DNA of 64,000 bases from Pseudomonas sp. CFBP 13711 (GCF_014842265.1 NZ_JACYVI010000019.1:20467-84466), one strand, 5' to 3'; positions 1 through 6,781 are shown, numbered from the stretch's first letter. Made by a program: numbers and translations. The notes: generated from the letters alone by a model not told the origin.

Positions 1-139
1 GTGACAAAGGTCTGCGCTTTTCTCTGTCTAAACAGAAAGACCTCTGATTTACAGAAGCCCTCTGATTTGCTCGCTCAGGGTCAAGAGATCCAAGTTAGCC
101 TTGGCAGTGTTAAACGGTTACGGCTGGAGATCGCCTTTG
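1..139. other. left edge, no gene seen
   Basis: I see no convincing gene. The stretch is the 3' flank of the leftward chemoreceptor gene. It contains a short direct repeat of the form cctctgattt at about 40-50 and 60-69. Confidence 0.4.
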
Positions 140-1762
140 CTACATCTGAAACTTGCTGACTTCCACTTGCAGGCTGGTAGCAAGATTTTTCAACCCGCCG
201 CTCGTCTTCAGCAGGCCCTGAATGGACATATTATTTTGTTCAGCCATCTGCGCAGTGCGCTCCACATTCCGAGCTACATCCTGACTAGCCGCCGTCTGCT
301 CTCGCAAGGCCAGGGAAATCTGGTCTACAACTTCGAGTACCTTATTCGAGCTGTCGCGTATCTCGCCTATTGCCGTGCCGGCACTACCCGCCATTTCCAC
401 GCCGTCATTCACTTCCTGGACCCCGCTGCGCATGCTTTCTACGGTTTCGCGGACGCCAGATTGAATCTTTCCGATCATGGTTGCGATTTCCTTGGTCGAT
501 TTGCCAGTGTTCTGCGCTAACAAGCGCACCTCGTCGGCCACTACTGCAAATCCACGCCCCTGTTCACCCGCCCGCGCCGCCTCAATGGCGGCGTTAAGGG
601 CGAGTAAATTGGTCTGGTCAGCGATACCTTGGATCACACTGATAATTGAAGAAATCTGCTCGGAATGCTGGCCCAAGCCTGCGACCTGTGTAGAGGAAAT
701 CTGCACTGTTTTTGCGATGCCCATCATACTGGACAGGGTGCTTTCTATAACTTGCGCACCATCCTTCGATTGCTGGCCTGAGCGGGTAGCCAACGTGTGA
801 GCTTCATCCGCATTTTCGGAGACATGGTGAATGCTGACGGTCAATTCTTCGACAGTTGCAGCCATCATTGACGCGGACGTTGATTGCTCTTGAATAGCGC
901 CGGAAAGTTGCTCGGATGCCCCCGAAATTTGTTGCACAGCGACAACTAGCTGACTGGCAGCGAGGCTGATTTGCTGGATCATCTCTCTTAGCCGAGTCTG
1001 CATACGCAAGAAGGCTTTGGGCAGCTCATCATGGCTACTGGTGTCAATAACGGTATCCAGCTTACCGTTGGCGATTGCAGTGGCTGCGTCGATAGCGAGT
1101 TGCAGGCGTGCGGTTGTACTACGGCCCAACGTGGTAGCCAAGATGACGGATAGAACCGCTGCTGCGATGCCTCCCCAGATCAGAACCAACAACGCATCAT
1201 GCTTGGCGTCCGCCATTGCCTGGTTTCGGACTTCAAGCAACCTGTTCTCATCAGCGGTGATGTCTCCCAATACAGCCCGCATGCTGTCCATTTTGGCCTT
1301 GTCAGCCCCTGAGATAATACGCTGGTCCAAAGGGTCATCGGGGGCACTGCGCTGAGTCAAATCTCTGCGCATAGCGATGATCGGGTGCACGTCTTCGTCA
1401 ATCCACCGTTTCTGAATTTCGCCAAGCTGGGCAAGTCTTTGTTGCTGTTGCGGGTTATCGGCGGTCAAGCTTTTGAGCAGGTTGAGCACCTCGGCGAACT
1501 GCTTTTCGCCCATCATCGTGGGTTCTAGAAATGAGTCTTTTGACGAAATGACGAATCCGCGCATGCCAGTTTCAATATTAATCAACTGTTCCAGTGCGAC
1601 CTGTGTTCCGCTAAGCACTTGATAGCTATGCACATTGCTCCAGGTTGCGGTTTCAACCTCTTCAAACCCCTTGTACGCGCTTCCTACCAACATCCCGATT
1701 AGCAATACGATAACGAAGAAACTGAAATACAGCTTTTGAGATATGCTTAGCATACTTAGCAT
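140..1762 (-). CDS. methyl-accepting chemotaxis protein with CHASE3-type sensor
   Basis: This is a 540-residue inner-membrane chemoreceptor that should signal through CheA/CheW. The N-terminus has one membrane segment (about residues 10-30). It is followed by a helical periplasmic domain with the CHASE3-like signature ETGMRGFVIS near residues 63-73. A second membrane segment lies near 190-212, then HAMP, then a long cytoplasmic signalling domain. The signalling hairpin tip is present (NLLALNAAIEAARAGEQGRG, then FAVVADEVRLLAQ). It ends without a CheR-tethering pentapeptide. Start codons at 1762 and 1753 are both possible and neither has a strong ribosome binding site. The ligand is unknown. 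The gene lies in the accessory region left of the tRNA-Ser and is transcribed in the same direction as the lysis genes, about 200 bp downstream of them, so it may have its own promoter. Confidence 0.93.
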   Translation of the reverse strand: MLSMLSISQKLYFSFFVIVLLIGMLVGSAYKGFEEVETATWSNVHSYQVLSGTQVALEQLINIETGMRGFVISSKDSFLEPTMMGEKQFAEVLNLLKSLTADNPQQQQRLAQLGEIQKRWIDEDVHPIIAMRRDLTQRSAPDDPLDQRIISGADKAKMDSMRAVLGDITADENRLLEVRNQAMADAKHDALLVLIWGGIAAAVLSVILATTLGRSTTARLQLAIDAATAIANGKLDTVIDTSSHDELPKAFLRMQTRLREMIQQISLAASQLVVAVQQISGASEQLSGAIQEQSTSASMMAATVEELTVSIHHVSENADEAHTLATRSGQQSKDGAQVIESTLSSMMGIAKTVQISSTQVAGLGQHSEQISSIISVIQGIADQTNLLALNAAIEAARAGEQGRGFAVVADEVRLLAQNTGKSTKEIATMIGKIQSGVRETVESMRSGVQEVNDGVEMAGSAGTAIGEIRDSSNKVLEVVDQISLALREQTAASQDVARNVERTAQMAEQNNMSIQGLLKTSGGLKNLATSLQVEVSKFQM

Positions 1763-1944
1763 TATCTAAATCCCGGCAAAGCCCTTCCCTGGCTGATAAT
1801 TGAGCTTAAGGTGGCGCGTGAGTGCGCGTTTGAAAGTCAGGCTCGCCCAGGGTCGAACTGTGCTCAGACCTTAATCAAAGTGTCGACAATTAGGCTTTTT
1901 ACTTGAGGAACTTTTTTCGAGCGTGGTTGTATCGCAGGTGCTGC

Positions 1945-1962
1945 GAAAGCCCGGCGGGCTCG
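1945..1962 (-). terminator. weak hairpin after the lysis genes
   Basis: The inverted repeat AGCCC-GCC-GGGCT (1948-1960, read on the minus strand) is followed by a short TT-containing stretch, just past the stop of the cell-wall hydrolase gene. The U-tract is poor, so this is a tentative terminator for the lysis cassette. Confidence 0.35.
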
Positions 1963-1971
1963 TGCCGTAGA

Positions 1972-2397
1972 TCACGGAACGTCTTTGAAAAATACGTGGT
2001 CCCCGAGTTTCAGAGTCCGCTTAGCCCTGGCAGCCCACTCCGGAGCCTTCGACAGAGTGGTCGCGTAGTAATGAGTTGCCCCACCGGTGGGGTCTGGCAC
2101 CTTCCCGTCGATCACTTGGTCAGCAGCGATTTGGCACTGCGCCAACTCCCTGAACGGGATCTGTCGCGTGCCGCTCAGGAATGGATAGTTTGGGTCGCCC
2201 CTGTTCCAGCAACTGAACTGATAGGGTTTTTGGCATACCCCGGCATAGCCCTCGCCCCACCATGATTTTTCTTGTCCATCATTCACGCGGTTGCGGATCG
2301 TCCAGGCCACGGCAACCATTCCGGCAAGCCCTTCCCCACGAGCTTCGCCGTACACCGTGCGAGCGAGAACATCGCGATCTTTATCAGTCACGGTCAT
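1972..2397 (-). CDS. SleB-like cell-wall hydrolase (phage endolysin type)
   Basis: This 141-residue protein has the Hydrolase_2/SleB fold pattern seen in phage lysins. The motif VYGEARGEG near the N-terminus carries the likely catalytic glutamate. It is followed by AWTIRNRV, and later by Q-F-SCWN and a C-terminal GATHYY motif. It should cleave peptidoglycan glycan strands. The start at 2397 is preferred over the in-frame 2427 because a GGAGG ribosome binding site sits 6 bases before the ATG. No signal peptide is evident, so it would need the neighbouring holin to reach the wall. It is the last gene of a leftward cassette of holin, Rz/Rz1 and hydrolase. Confidence 0.85.
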   Translation of the reverse strand: MTVTDKDRDVLARTVYGEARGEGLAGMVAVAWTIRNRVNDGQEKSWWGEGYAGVCQKPYQFSCWNRGDPNYPFLSGTRQIPFRELAQCQIAADQVIDGKVPDPTGGATHYYATTLSKAPEWAARAKRTLKLGDHVFFKDVP

Positions 2398-2465
2398 GAC
2401 TATCCTCCAGGCAAAAAATCCGCTCATGGGTGCGTCCAGACTCGACGCACCTCCAATAAACGGGC

Positions 2466-2735
2466 TTACTTATTCTTGCTTCGAACGATCTGCGCATCGA
2501 CTTGGTCGGCGCATGTGTCGAGCAGCTTGATGGCCTGATCCTTCAGCTCCCATACGTCGCCGTTGTCACGCAGATCGGTATCCTCCGCATTGACCCGCTC
2601 GCACGGAGTCAGCTCAGGGGCTTGCAGCCTTATGACTGTGGTCTTTGTTACCACTGGCGGCTTTGCCGCGCAGGCCGTCAGGCAAAGGCTGAGCAGCCCA
2701 ATCACGAACAGGTTTACTGGTGCGCTTGAGGTCAT
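2466..2735 (-). CDS. Rz1-like outer-membrane spanin lipoprotein
   Basis: This 89-residue protein has a lipoprotein signal: a hydrophobic stretch LFVIGLLSLCLTAC with the lipobox cysteine at residue 22. After the cysteine comes AAKPPVV, a short proline-containing stretch typical of Rz1. The gene starts inside the preceding Rz gene in another frame (122 bp overlap, 2614-2735). This is the nested Rz/Rz1 architecture of phage spanins. Rz1 would sit in the outer membrane and bind Rz across the periplasm to fuse the membranes at lysis. The start at 2735 has an AGGAAGG ribosome binding site. A start at 2771 is possible but would place charged residues before the signal. Confidence 0.82.
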   Translation of the reverse strand: MTSSAPVNLFVIGLLSLCLTACAAKPPVVTKTTVIRLQAPELTPCERVNAEDTDLRDNGDVWELKDQAIKLLDTCADQVDAQIVRSKNK

Positions 2736-3045
2736 CGAACTCCTTCCTCGCCTTCTTGGCTTTGTCTTCACTGGCCCTGATGCGCTTGTTCAGGTCGGCG
2801 GTGTAGTCGGCGTTAAGCTGTGCTTCAGCGCGCAGCGTCGTGATCGTGGCCTGGCTTTCCTTATTGGCGTCGACGGCTTCCTGTTTGGCTTTGGCCTCGA
2901 CACTGATGGCCCCTTGCAACGTGACCACGCGGATCTGCTGGATGGCAATCAGCAGGCCCATCACGATGACAATGACTATGGCGACCGCGACGGCTCGCAA
3001 GGTGGCGCCAGCTTTGGCTACTGCGGCAATGGGTTCGAGGCTCAT
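2614..3045 (-). CDS. Rz-like inner-membrane spanin
   Basis: This 143-residue protein has one N-terminal membrane segment (about residues 16-37, rich in V/I/A/L). A long charged, probably coiled-coil periplasmic part follows (SVEAKAKQEAVDANKESQ and on), with a C-terminal tail containing VRDWAAQPLPDGLR, similar to many phage Rz proteins. The start at 3045 overlaps the stop of the holin gene by four bases (ATGA), which supports this start over 3162 and suggests translational coupling. It would form the two-component spanin with the nested Rz1 product. Confidence 0.85.
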   Translation of the reverse strand: MSLEPIAAVAKAGATLRAVAVAIVIVIVMGLLIAIQQIRVVTLQGAISVEAKAKQEAVDANKESQATITTLRAEAQLNADYTADLNKRIRASEDKAKKARKEFDDLKRTSKPVRDWAAQPLPDGLRGKAASGNKDHSHKAASP

Positions 3046-3359
3046 AACGAATCCGCCTTGCGTCCGAGGAACCGGATGATCAGCTCGCGGATCGCCGTCA
3101 CGCCGATGAACCCGATGGTGCCGCCGGCGGCAACGGACAGGCTCGACGGCCAGGCCATCCATTCGATGACGCTGCTGGCTGACAGGCTCAATGCACCACA
3201 GATCAGCGCCTCAAGCACAACGCGCCATTTGTTGGCTTCTTTGCCTTCATAGACCACGCGCAATAGAGAAATGGTTGCGGCCATGATCGCTCCTTGCCAG
3301 AGCGGCGTCGTGATGATCAGCCAGACGTGGGCCCAGAAGTCAGGTGTTTTTTCCGACAT
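3042..3359 (-). CDS. phage holin (lambda-family / superfamily III-like)
   Basis: This small protein of 105 residues has three predicted membrane segments, at about 11-35, 47-70 and 73-92, and a basic C-terminus (FLGRKADSL). The start at 3359 has GGAGG nine bases upstream. The longer reading frame to 3578 runs through a terminator and is rejected. It should form inner-membrane holes that release the hydrolase encoded two genes downstream. The order holin, Rz, Rz1, hydrolase with four-base overlap is typical of Pseudomonas prophage and tailocin lysis cassettes. The holin call rests on topology and context as much as on sequence. Confidence 0.8.
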   Translation of the reverse strand: MSEKTPDFWAHVWLIITTPLWQGAIMAATISLLRVVYEGKEANKWRVVLEALICGALSLSASSVIEWMAWPSSLSVAAGGTIGFIGVTAIRELIIRFLGRKADSL

Positions 3360-3459
3360 CTTCGTCGACCTCCGACAGTCCGCCCTCTCGGGCTCGGGGA
3401 ATGGGGCAGCCCCGCAGCACGCCTGGCTTAGAGCGATAGGCGTGGCAGGGCTAAATACG

Positions 3460-3487
3460 AAAAAGCCTCGGTGAATGCCGAGGCTCT
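3460..3487 (-). terminator. intrinsic terminator in front of the holin gene
   Basis: The stem AGCCTCGG (3464-3471) and CCGAGGCT (3478-3485) with a 6-base loop is followed, on the minus strand, by a T-run at 3460-3464. It lies between the GH5 gene and the holin gene and so also downstream of the candidate promoter at 3537-3565. Confidence 0.75.
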
Positions 3488-3508
3488 GAATAAGTGCATG
3501 TCGTTCAG

Positions 3509-3527
3509 GCTGCTCCGTCGGAGCAGC
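3509..3527. repeat. perfect 9-bp inverted repeat in lysis leader
   Basis: GCTGCTCCG (3509-3517), one base, CGGAGCAGC (3519-3527). It lies between the candidate lysis promoter and the terminator at 3460-3487. The one-base loop suggests a protein-binding palindrome or cruciform more than a simple RNA hairpin. Confidence 0.6.
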
Positions 3528-3536
3528 GCATATGCT

Positions 3537-3565
3537 GTTATATAGCGTTCTGGATCGGGTGTTCA
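3537..3565 (-). promoter_or_regulatory. candidate promoter for the lysis cassette
   Basis: On the minus strand TGAACA (3560-3565, 4 of 6 to the -35 consensus), 17 bp, TATAAC (3537-3542, 5 of 6 to the -10 consensus). It would transcribe through the palindrome and the terminator before reaching the holin gene, as in the lambda late leader. Predicted by eye only. Confidence 0.4.
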
Positions 3566-3595
3566 CACACGCGGTCACTGGAAGAATGGGAAGGA

Positions 3596-3618
3596 GAGCC
3601 TCCCGGAATGGGAGGCTC
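3596..3618 (-). terminator. hairpin just after GH5 gene
   Basis: The stem GAGCCTCCC (3596-3604) and GGGAGGCTC (3610-3618) with a 5-base loop lies 19 bp past the GH5 stop. On the minus strand it is followed by a pyrimidine-rich but not T-only stretch. It is probably the end of the com-GH5 transcript. Confidence 0.55.
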
Positions 3619-3636
3619 AGGCTCTGCTAGCCAGAC

Positions 3637-4809
3637 CTACGCTTGTGCATAACCCCACTGAGTGATGCGCTCAGCGAAGTATGGCTTCACCATCGTAACC
3701 GTTGCCGCTTGGTTACTCGCTTCAAGGCTCATCTTCTCGCCGTCAGTGCCCGGACCCGCGACCCATAGGGTGACGGGGATTTTCTCAGCCTTGGCTTTGT
3801 CGAGAAGATTCTTCAGCGCGGTACGGCCAGCGTCCGTTGGTGGAATGCCAGTCTCGCCGATGAATGCTGCCATCTTGTTGGCTTTGGCGTAAGTCAGAAA
3901 CGGACCCACGATTTGGTCGCGTAGCGCCGTTGGCGAAATTTGGGTGTTGTCGCCGTTGTAGGCACCGCTCGATCCGCCATCGACGTCAGCATAGGCGTGC
4001 GCTTCCCACACGATAGAATTCGCCGGATCCACAATCTTCGACTGTAGATTCGCCGAGACACCCGCCCAGTCCTTGGCACTCGCGAATTGCAGGCCGCAGA
4101 TGAAGACTGGCTTTTTGGAGCTATTGCGCAGGGCCTTCAGCACGGTATTCATCGTGTTGATGTAAAGGGTTTCCAAATCGCCCGACGTAATGTAGTCCTT
4201 TGCGCCGGCGTTGGGGTTTGGATAGGGCTCGTTGCCCAAACCCCAACCAAGAACCATAGGGTCGTCGCACGCAACAACCAACTTCTGGTGGAAGTTCGCC
4301 AAGTGGACCGCACTCCAAGAGCCACCACCGACGGAGTTACCATCCTGGATCAGAACCTGCTCCGTAACCTTCCAACCGTCTTGGTTACCCGCCTCTTTAC
4401 TTGGGTAAAGCTGACCGGTCAGTTGGCCATTCGCATCGGTCTGGTAGCGATGCAGGCGCATGTAGTGATGCGGATCGGGGATGATCCTGGCTTCACCGTT
4501 AGAGTCATCGCTGATCGCCTTCAGCATTTCCTTCCACTTGTCCACGAACTCCTGCTTCAAGTTCGCGCCTTGACCTGGCAGACCGTCAATTGTCGACAGC
4601 TCAATGGCGCGCTGCAGTTCGAACGGAAAACGGATAAGGCGCACACCGAGGTTCTTCACCCAGTGAGTGATGGTGTCCCGAGTGGGCCATTGATAATGAG
4701 TGCCGGCCGAACCTGGAAGGATCTGGCCAGCATTGGCGACCGAGCCCAGGTTGATTCCTACCAGAGGAATGTTTTTGAGCTGGGCGATTACTGAGCTGCT
4801 ATTGGACAT
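3637..4809 (-). CDS. glycoside hydrolase family 5 (cellulase-like) without signal peptide
   Basis: This 390-residue protein is a GH5-type (beta/alpha)8 hydrolase. The expected catalytic pair is visible: the acid/base glutamate in GLGNEPYP (Glu194) and the nucleophile in AAFIGETGIP (Glu319). VRLIRFPF, DPHHYMR, WEAHAYAD and VTLWVAG sit at the usual strand ends. The substrate is unknown: cellulose, another beta-glucan or an exopolysaccharide are possible. No signal peptide is seen, so the enzyme would be released only by lysis. The start at 4809 lies 11 bases inside the end of the com-like gene and has AAGG eight bases upstream. This suggests translational coupling with com. An alternative start at 4854 is less likely. 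The gene stands in the place that mom occupies beside com in phage Mu. It could also be a displaced virion enzyme of a decayed phage. Confidence 0.88.
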   Translation of the reverse strand: MSNSSSVIAQLKNIPLVGINLGSVANAGQILPGSAGTHYQWPTRDTITHWVKNLGVRLIRFPFELQRAIELSTIDGLPGQGANLKQEFVDKWKEMLKAISDDSNGEARIIPDPHHYMRLHRYQTDANGQLTGQLYPSKEAGNQDGWKVTEQVLIQDGNSVGGGSWSAVHLANFHQKLVVACDDPMVLGWGLGNEPYPNPNAGAKDYITSGDLETLYINTMNTVLKALRNSSKKPVFICGLQFASAKDWAGVSANLQSKIVDPANSIVWEAHAYADVDGGSSGAYNGDNTQISPTALRDQIVGPFLTYAKANKMAAFIGETGIPPTDAGRTALKNLLDKAKAEKIPVTLWVAGPGTDGEKMSLEASNQAATVTMVKPYFAERITQWGYAQA

Positions 4810-5002
4810 TTTGATTACCTTGAGTCGAATGATTTTTAGCGGAGAATTCCGCATTCATGTCGCTCAAAGGCGATAGCTCGGGGCACGTGGCCCTCACATG
4901 ATTCAACGTCCCGCACCGGGCACACTTGATCTGGAGCTCCGTCATCTCACCGATACGGGCAAGAAGTCTTTTGCACTTTCCACATCTGCAATCTTTCAAC
5001 AT
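4799..5002 (-). CDS. com: Com-like small zinc-finger translational regulator (Mu Com family)
   Basis: This 67-residue protein has the Com pattern: an N-terminal CRCGKCKRLLARI, then about 12 residues later IKCARCGTLNH and a third cysteine in RATCPE. These four-cysteine knuckles bind zinc. In phage Mu, Com binds the mom message and opens its translation start. Here the overlapping downstream gene is a GH5 hydrolase and not a DNA modification gene. The start at 5002 matches the family N-terminus. The frame stays open to 5284, but that extension is low-complexity and does not look like the family. The gene is first in the operon from the promoter at 5324-5352, behind a leader of about 320 nt. Confidence 0.8.
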   Translation of the reverse strand: MLKDCRCGKCKRLLARIGEMTELQIKCARCGTLNHVRATCPELSPLSDMNAEFSAKNHSTQGNQNVQ

Positions 5003-5316
5003 TCTGCGAAGCCTTTTGGATTCTGCCAGGCTCCGCCCCGCTCGCGCGGAGAGTAAGGGCCTCGGCTGGTTTGCAGGTACAACCTGCGATCTGGCGATCC
5101 CTGTGGGTGTTAGTGCACCCGCCTGACTGCCCTCTCTTTCTTCGTTGATTTCCCGTCTGGCCCTGTTGCCAAGGCCAGCCAGCGAAATCGGTGATTCCGT
5201 CCTGCTAAAGAGCTTTGATCCAGTCGGTCCCTTGTCGGGGCTGGGAGACCATTTCGCTGGTCCCTGGCTATCTGGCGGCTTCACCAGTCATGTACCGCAG
5301 CGGTAAGTCGCTGCGA
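5003..5316 (-). other. long untranslated leader of the com-GH5 operon
   Basis: Between the promoter at 5324-5352 and the com start lie about 300 bases with an open frame but no recognisable protein. It may be a structured leader. I could not identify a known riboswitch or RNA family in it. Confidence 0.4.
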
Positions 5317-5323
5317 TGGACGT

Positions 5324-5352
5324 AAATTAGCAAACGCTAAATCTAGCGTCAA
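5324..5352 (-). promoter_or_regulatory. sigma70-type promoter of the com-GH5 operon
   Basis: On the minus strand TTGACG (5347-5352), exactly 17 bp, TAATTT (5324-5329). Both hexamers are overlapped by the palindromic operators at 5327-5340 and 5352-5365. A repressor bound there should block RNA polymerase. Confidence 0.7.
5327..5340. promoter_or_regulatory. operator O1, TTAGC-AAAC-GCTAA
   Basis: This is a perfect 5-bp inverted repeat with a 4-bp spacer over the -10 region of the com-GH5 promoter. The same arms and spacing occur upstream of the repressor gene at 6782-6795, which marks the site as a probable target of that repressor. Confidence 0.75.
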
Positions 5353-5365
5353 TAGCTAAAGCTAA
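5352..5365. promoter_or_regulatory. operator O2, ATAGC-TAAA-GCTAA
   Basis: One mismatch from the TTAGC-N4-GCTAA palindrome, 25 bp (between starts) from O1. It abuts the -35 hexamer of the leftward promoter and lies upstream of the rightward DUF1654 gene. Confidence 0.6.
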
Positions 5366-5464
5366 ATTATTTCCGCGCTTGGAATGGGTGCTGGTCGCTC
5401 GAAGCAGATCGATATTTCTGACAGGGGTTTTGCAAACAGCTGACTGCCGTTATGCTTGCGAAAG

Positions 5465-5480
5465 CTGTACGCATATACAG
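5465..5480. promoter_or_regulatory. LexA (SOS) box upstream of DUF1654 gene
   Basis: CTGTACGCATATACAG fits the CTG-N10-CAG LexA consensus with the typical TA-rich core. It ends 17 bp before the ATG at 5498 and lies across the expected promoter region, so the gene should be derepressed by DNA damage. Confidence 0.75.
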
Positions 5481-5497
5481 TAATCAAGGAGAAACTG

Positions 5498-5818
5498 ATG
5501 TCCCTGCCAGAGAAGAACAAGCCTCAAGAGCGCGAGCCCATGTCCGGCCTTGAGCGCCTGAACCTAAGGGTCGCGAGCATGATCAACCACCCCATCGCTC
5601 AGGATCAGATGTGGGTGACGATCCATAAGCTGGAGACTGACGGCGAAAAGGAGTGGGACGAGGTGATGGGGGCGATCGCGGAGGTGGATGGGATAGAGAT
5701 GGTTTTCAACGATGAACACCGTTCGGTCACGCTGAAGTGGGAGGCGCCGTCAGATGACGATCCCCGCGTTCAGGTGCGGGACGAATTCGAAGTATTGGAG
5801 GAAGCCGCGCCTTTCTAA
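5498..5818 (+). CDS. DUF1654 family protein, SOS-controlled
   Basis: This acidic 106-residue protein matches my memory of the Pseudomonas DUF1654 family: SGLERLNLRVASMINHPIAQ followed by a W-x-x-V-M-G-A-I-A-E-V-D-G-I stretch. The function is unknown. The start at 5498 is preferred over 5456 because AAGGAGA lies 5 bases before the ATG, and because the longer start would translate through the LexA box. It is divergent from the com-GH5 operon and shares its operator region. It is convergent with the repressor gene. By position it could modulate the repressor or link the SOS response to the module. Confidence 0.72.
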   Translation: MSLPEKNKPQEREPMSGLERLNLRVASMINHPIAQDQMWVTIHKLETDGEKEWDEVMGAIAEVDGIEMVFNDEHRSVTLKWEAPSDDDPRVQVRDEFEVLEEAAPF

Positions 5819-5828
5819 GGGCACAAAA

Positions 5829-5850
5829 AAGCCCGCTTGATTGGCGGGCG
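5829..5850 (-). terminator. terminator of the repressor gene
   Basis: GCCCGC (5831-5836) pairs with GCGGGC (5844-5849). On the minus strand it is followed by a run of six T (5825-5830). It lies 60 bp downstream of the repressor stop. The other strand lacks a T-run. Confidence 0.7.
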
Positions 5851-5909
5851 TATGTACCTTCAAGAAACCCCATGTGCCGGCCATTAGTCGGCCACATCGG
5901 CCAGCGCAA

Positions 5910-6722
5910 CTAGGCTTTCCTTGCGTTCCAGATCAATAAAACCTTCGCATGGATCGTCACATCGTCGACCCTTGCCGTCTGGTTCTCATAATGCTGATTG
6001 TCTGAAATAAGCCTGTAATTCTCTTCGTCCAGTCGCATCACGCGCTTGATGTACAGCTCTTGATGCCAGGTCAGTACGTAGATGCCCTCACCGATGAAGT
6101 CCTGCACGCCTTTGTCGACGATCACCAAGTCTTTATCGTTGATGGTTCCTTCCATGCTCTGACCCCAGCCACTGATCATGGCCAGAGCTGTCTTCGAGGT
6201 GTAGGTCACACCTTTCTCGCGAAGAATCTCCTCTCTGACAACCAAGTTGCGCACTACCTCATTGTAATCAGGCGGCACCTGTCCGTGACCCATCGCTGCA
6301 CGTATGTCGTACTGGCGAATCACAATCTCTTCATGGGTAGGACGAAGCGCGGCGTAATTGGCCGGAAGCACGTCTGTGCTCTGGTCATCCGGGTCGGCAG
6401 CCGCCGCCACAATCCGGTCCCGCGCCTCATTTGAAAAGCCTTTCACCTTGGCGAGGGACTGCTGGAGCTGTTCCAGTGCCGAAAGCCCGGCCTTCACTGC
6501 TGTCGCGGAAGTCTCGGACGCAGCAGGGCTGACCAGGCTTCCCGAAGGAAGGCCAATCTTCTCTTCCAAATTCGCAGCAGCTTTCTCGCCGAGATTTCTG
6601 TGCCCGTTAAGAATCTGGGACAGATACGACGCATCAAGGCCGTGCCGATTGGCGAAATCTTTCTGGGAGGCCCCGGCCATCAGGGCTTTCAGGGCGTCAG
6701 CTCTAAGCTTGTTAATGTCCAT
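5910..6722 (-). CDS. CI/PrtR-type phage repressor (HTH-XRE plus S24 peptidase domain)
   Basis: This 270-residue transcriptional repressor starts with an XRE helix-turn-helix (about residues 5-60, with SQKDFANRHGLDASYLSQIL). It ends in a LexA/S24 peptidase fold. The catalytic serine is in SGWGQSMEGTI and the catalytic lysine in ELYIKRVMRL. The expected cleavage region reads RAAMGHGQ, Met-Gly in place of the usual Ala-Gly, so RecA-stimulated self-cleavage may be weak or absent. The ATG at 6722 is preferred over a TTG at 6728. Palindromes in its own upstream region and over the com-GH5 promoter suggest that it controls both. It resembles the PrtR regulators of tailocin clusters, but no prtN activator is visible. 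Confidence 0.88.
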   Translation of the reverse strand: MDINKLRADALKALMAGASQKDFANRHGLDASYLSQILNGHRNLGEKAAANLEEKIGLPSGSLVSPAASETSATAVKAGLSALEQLQQSLAKVKGFSNEARDRIVAAAADPDDQSTDVLPANYAALRPTHEEIVIRQYDIRAAMGHGQVPPDYNEVVRNLVVREEILREKGVTYTSKTALAMISGWGQSMEGTINDKDLVIVDKGVQDFIGEGIYVLTWHQELYIKRVMRLDEENYRLISDNQHYENQTARVDDVTIHAKVLLIWNARKA

Positions 6723-6741
6723 GTCCAATCATCGCTTCGGG

Positions 6742-6755
6742 TTAGCATACAGTAA
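6742..6755. promoter_or_regulatory. imperfect operator upstream of repressor
   Basis: TTAGC-ATAC-AGTAA keeps one arm of the TTAGC-N4-GCTAA palindrome intact and three bases of the other. It lies 20 bp before the repressor ATG and 40 bp from the perfect site at 6782, so it is a possible second autoregulatory site. Confidence 0.4.
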
Positions 6756-6781
6756 ATGACGGGCTGCTATCAGCCACATGA

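Noticed and set aside
5003..5284. Open frame extending the Com-like protein to 161 residues
   Set aside because: The extension is low-complexity, does not resemble the family, and the known Com N-terminus fits a start at 5002.
6737..6752. Possible LexA box overlapping the repressor operator (catacag)
   Set aside because: The matching CTG at the required distance is absent on either strand.
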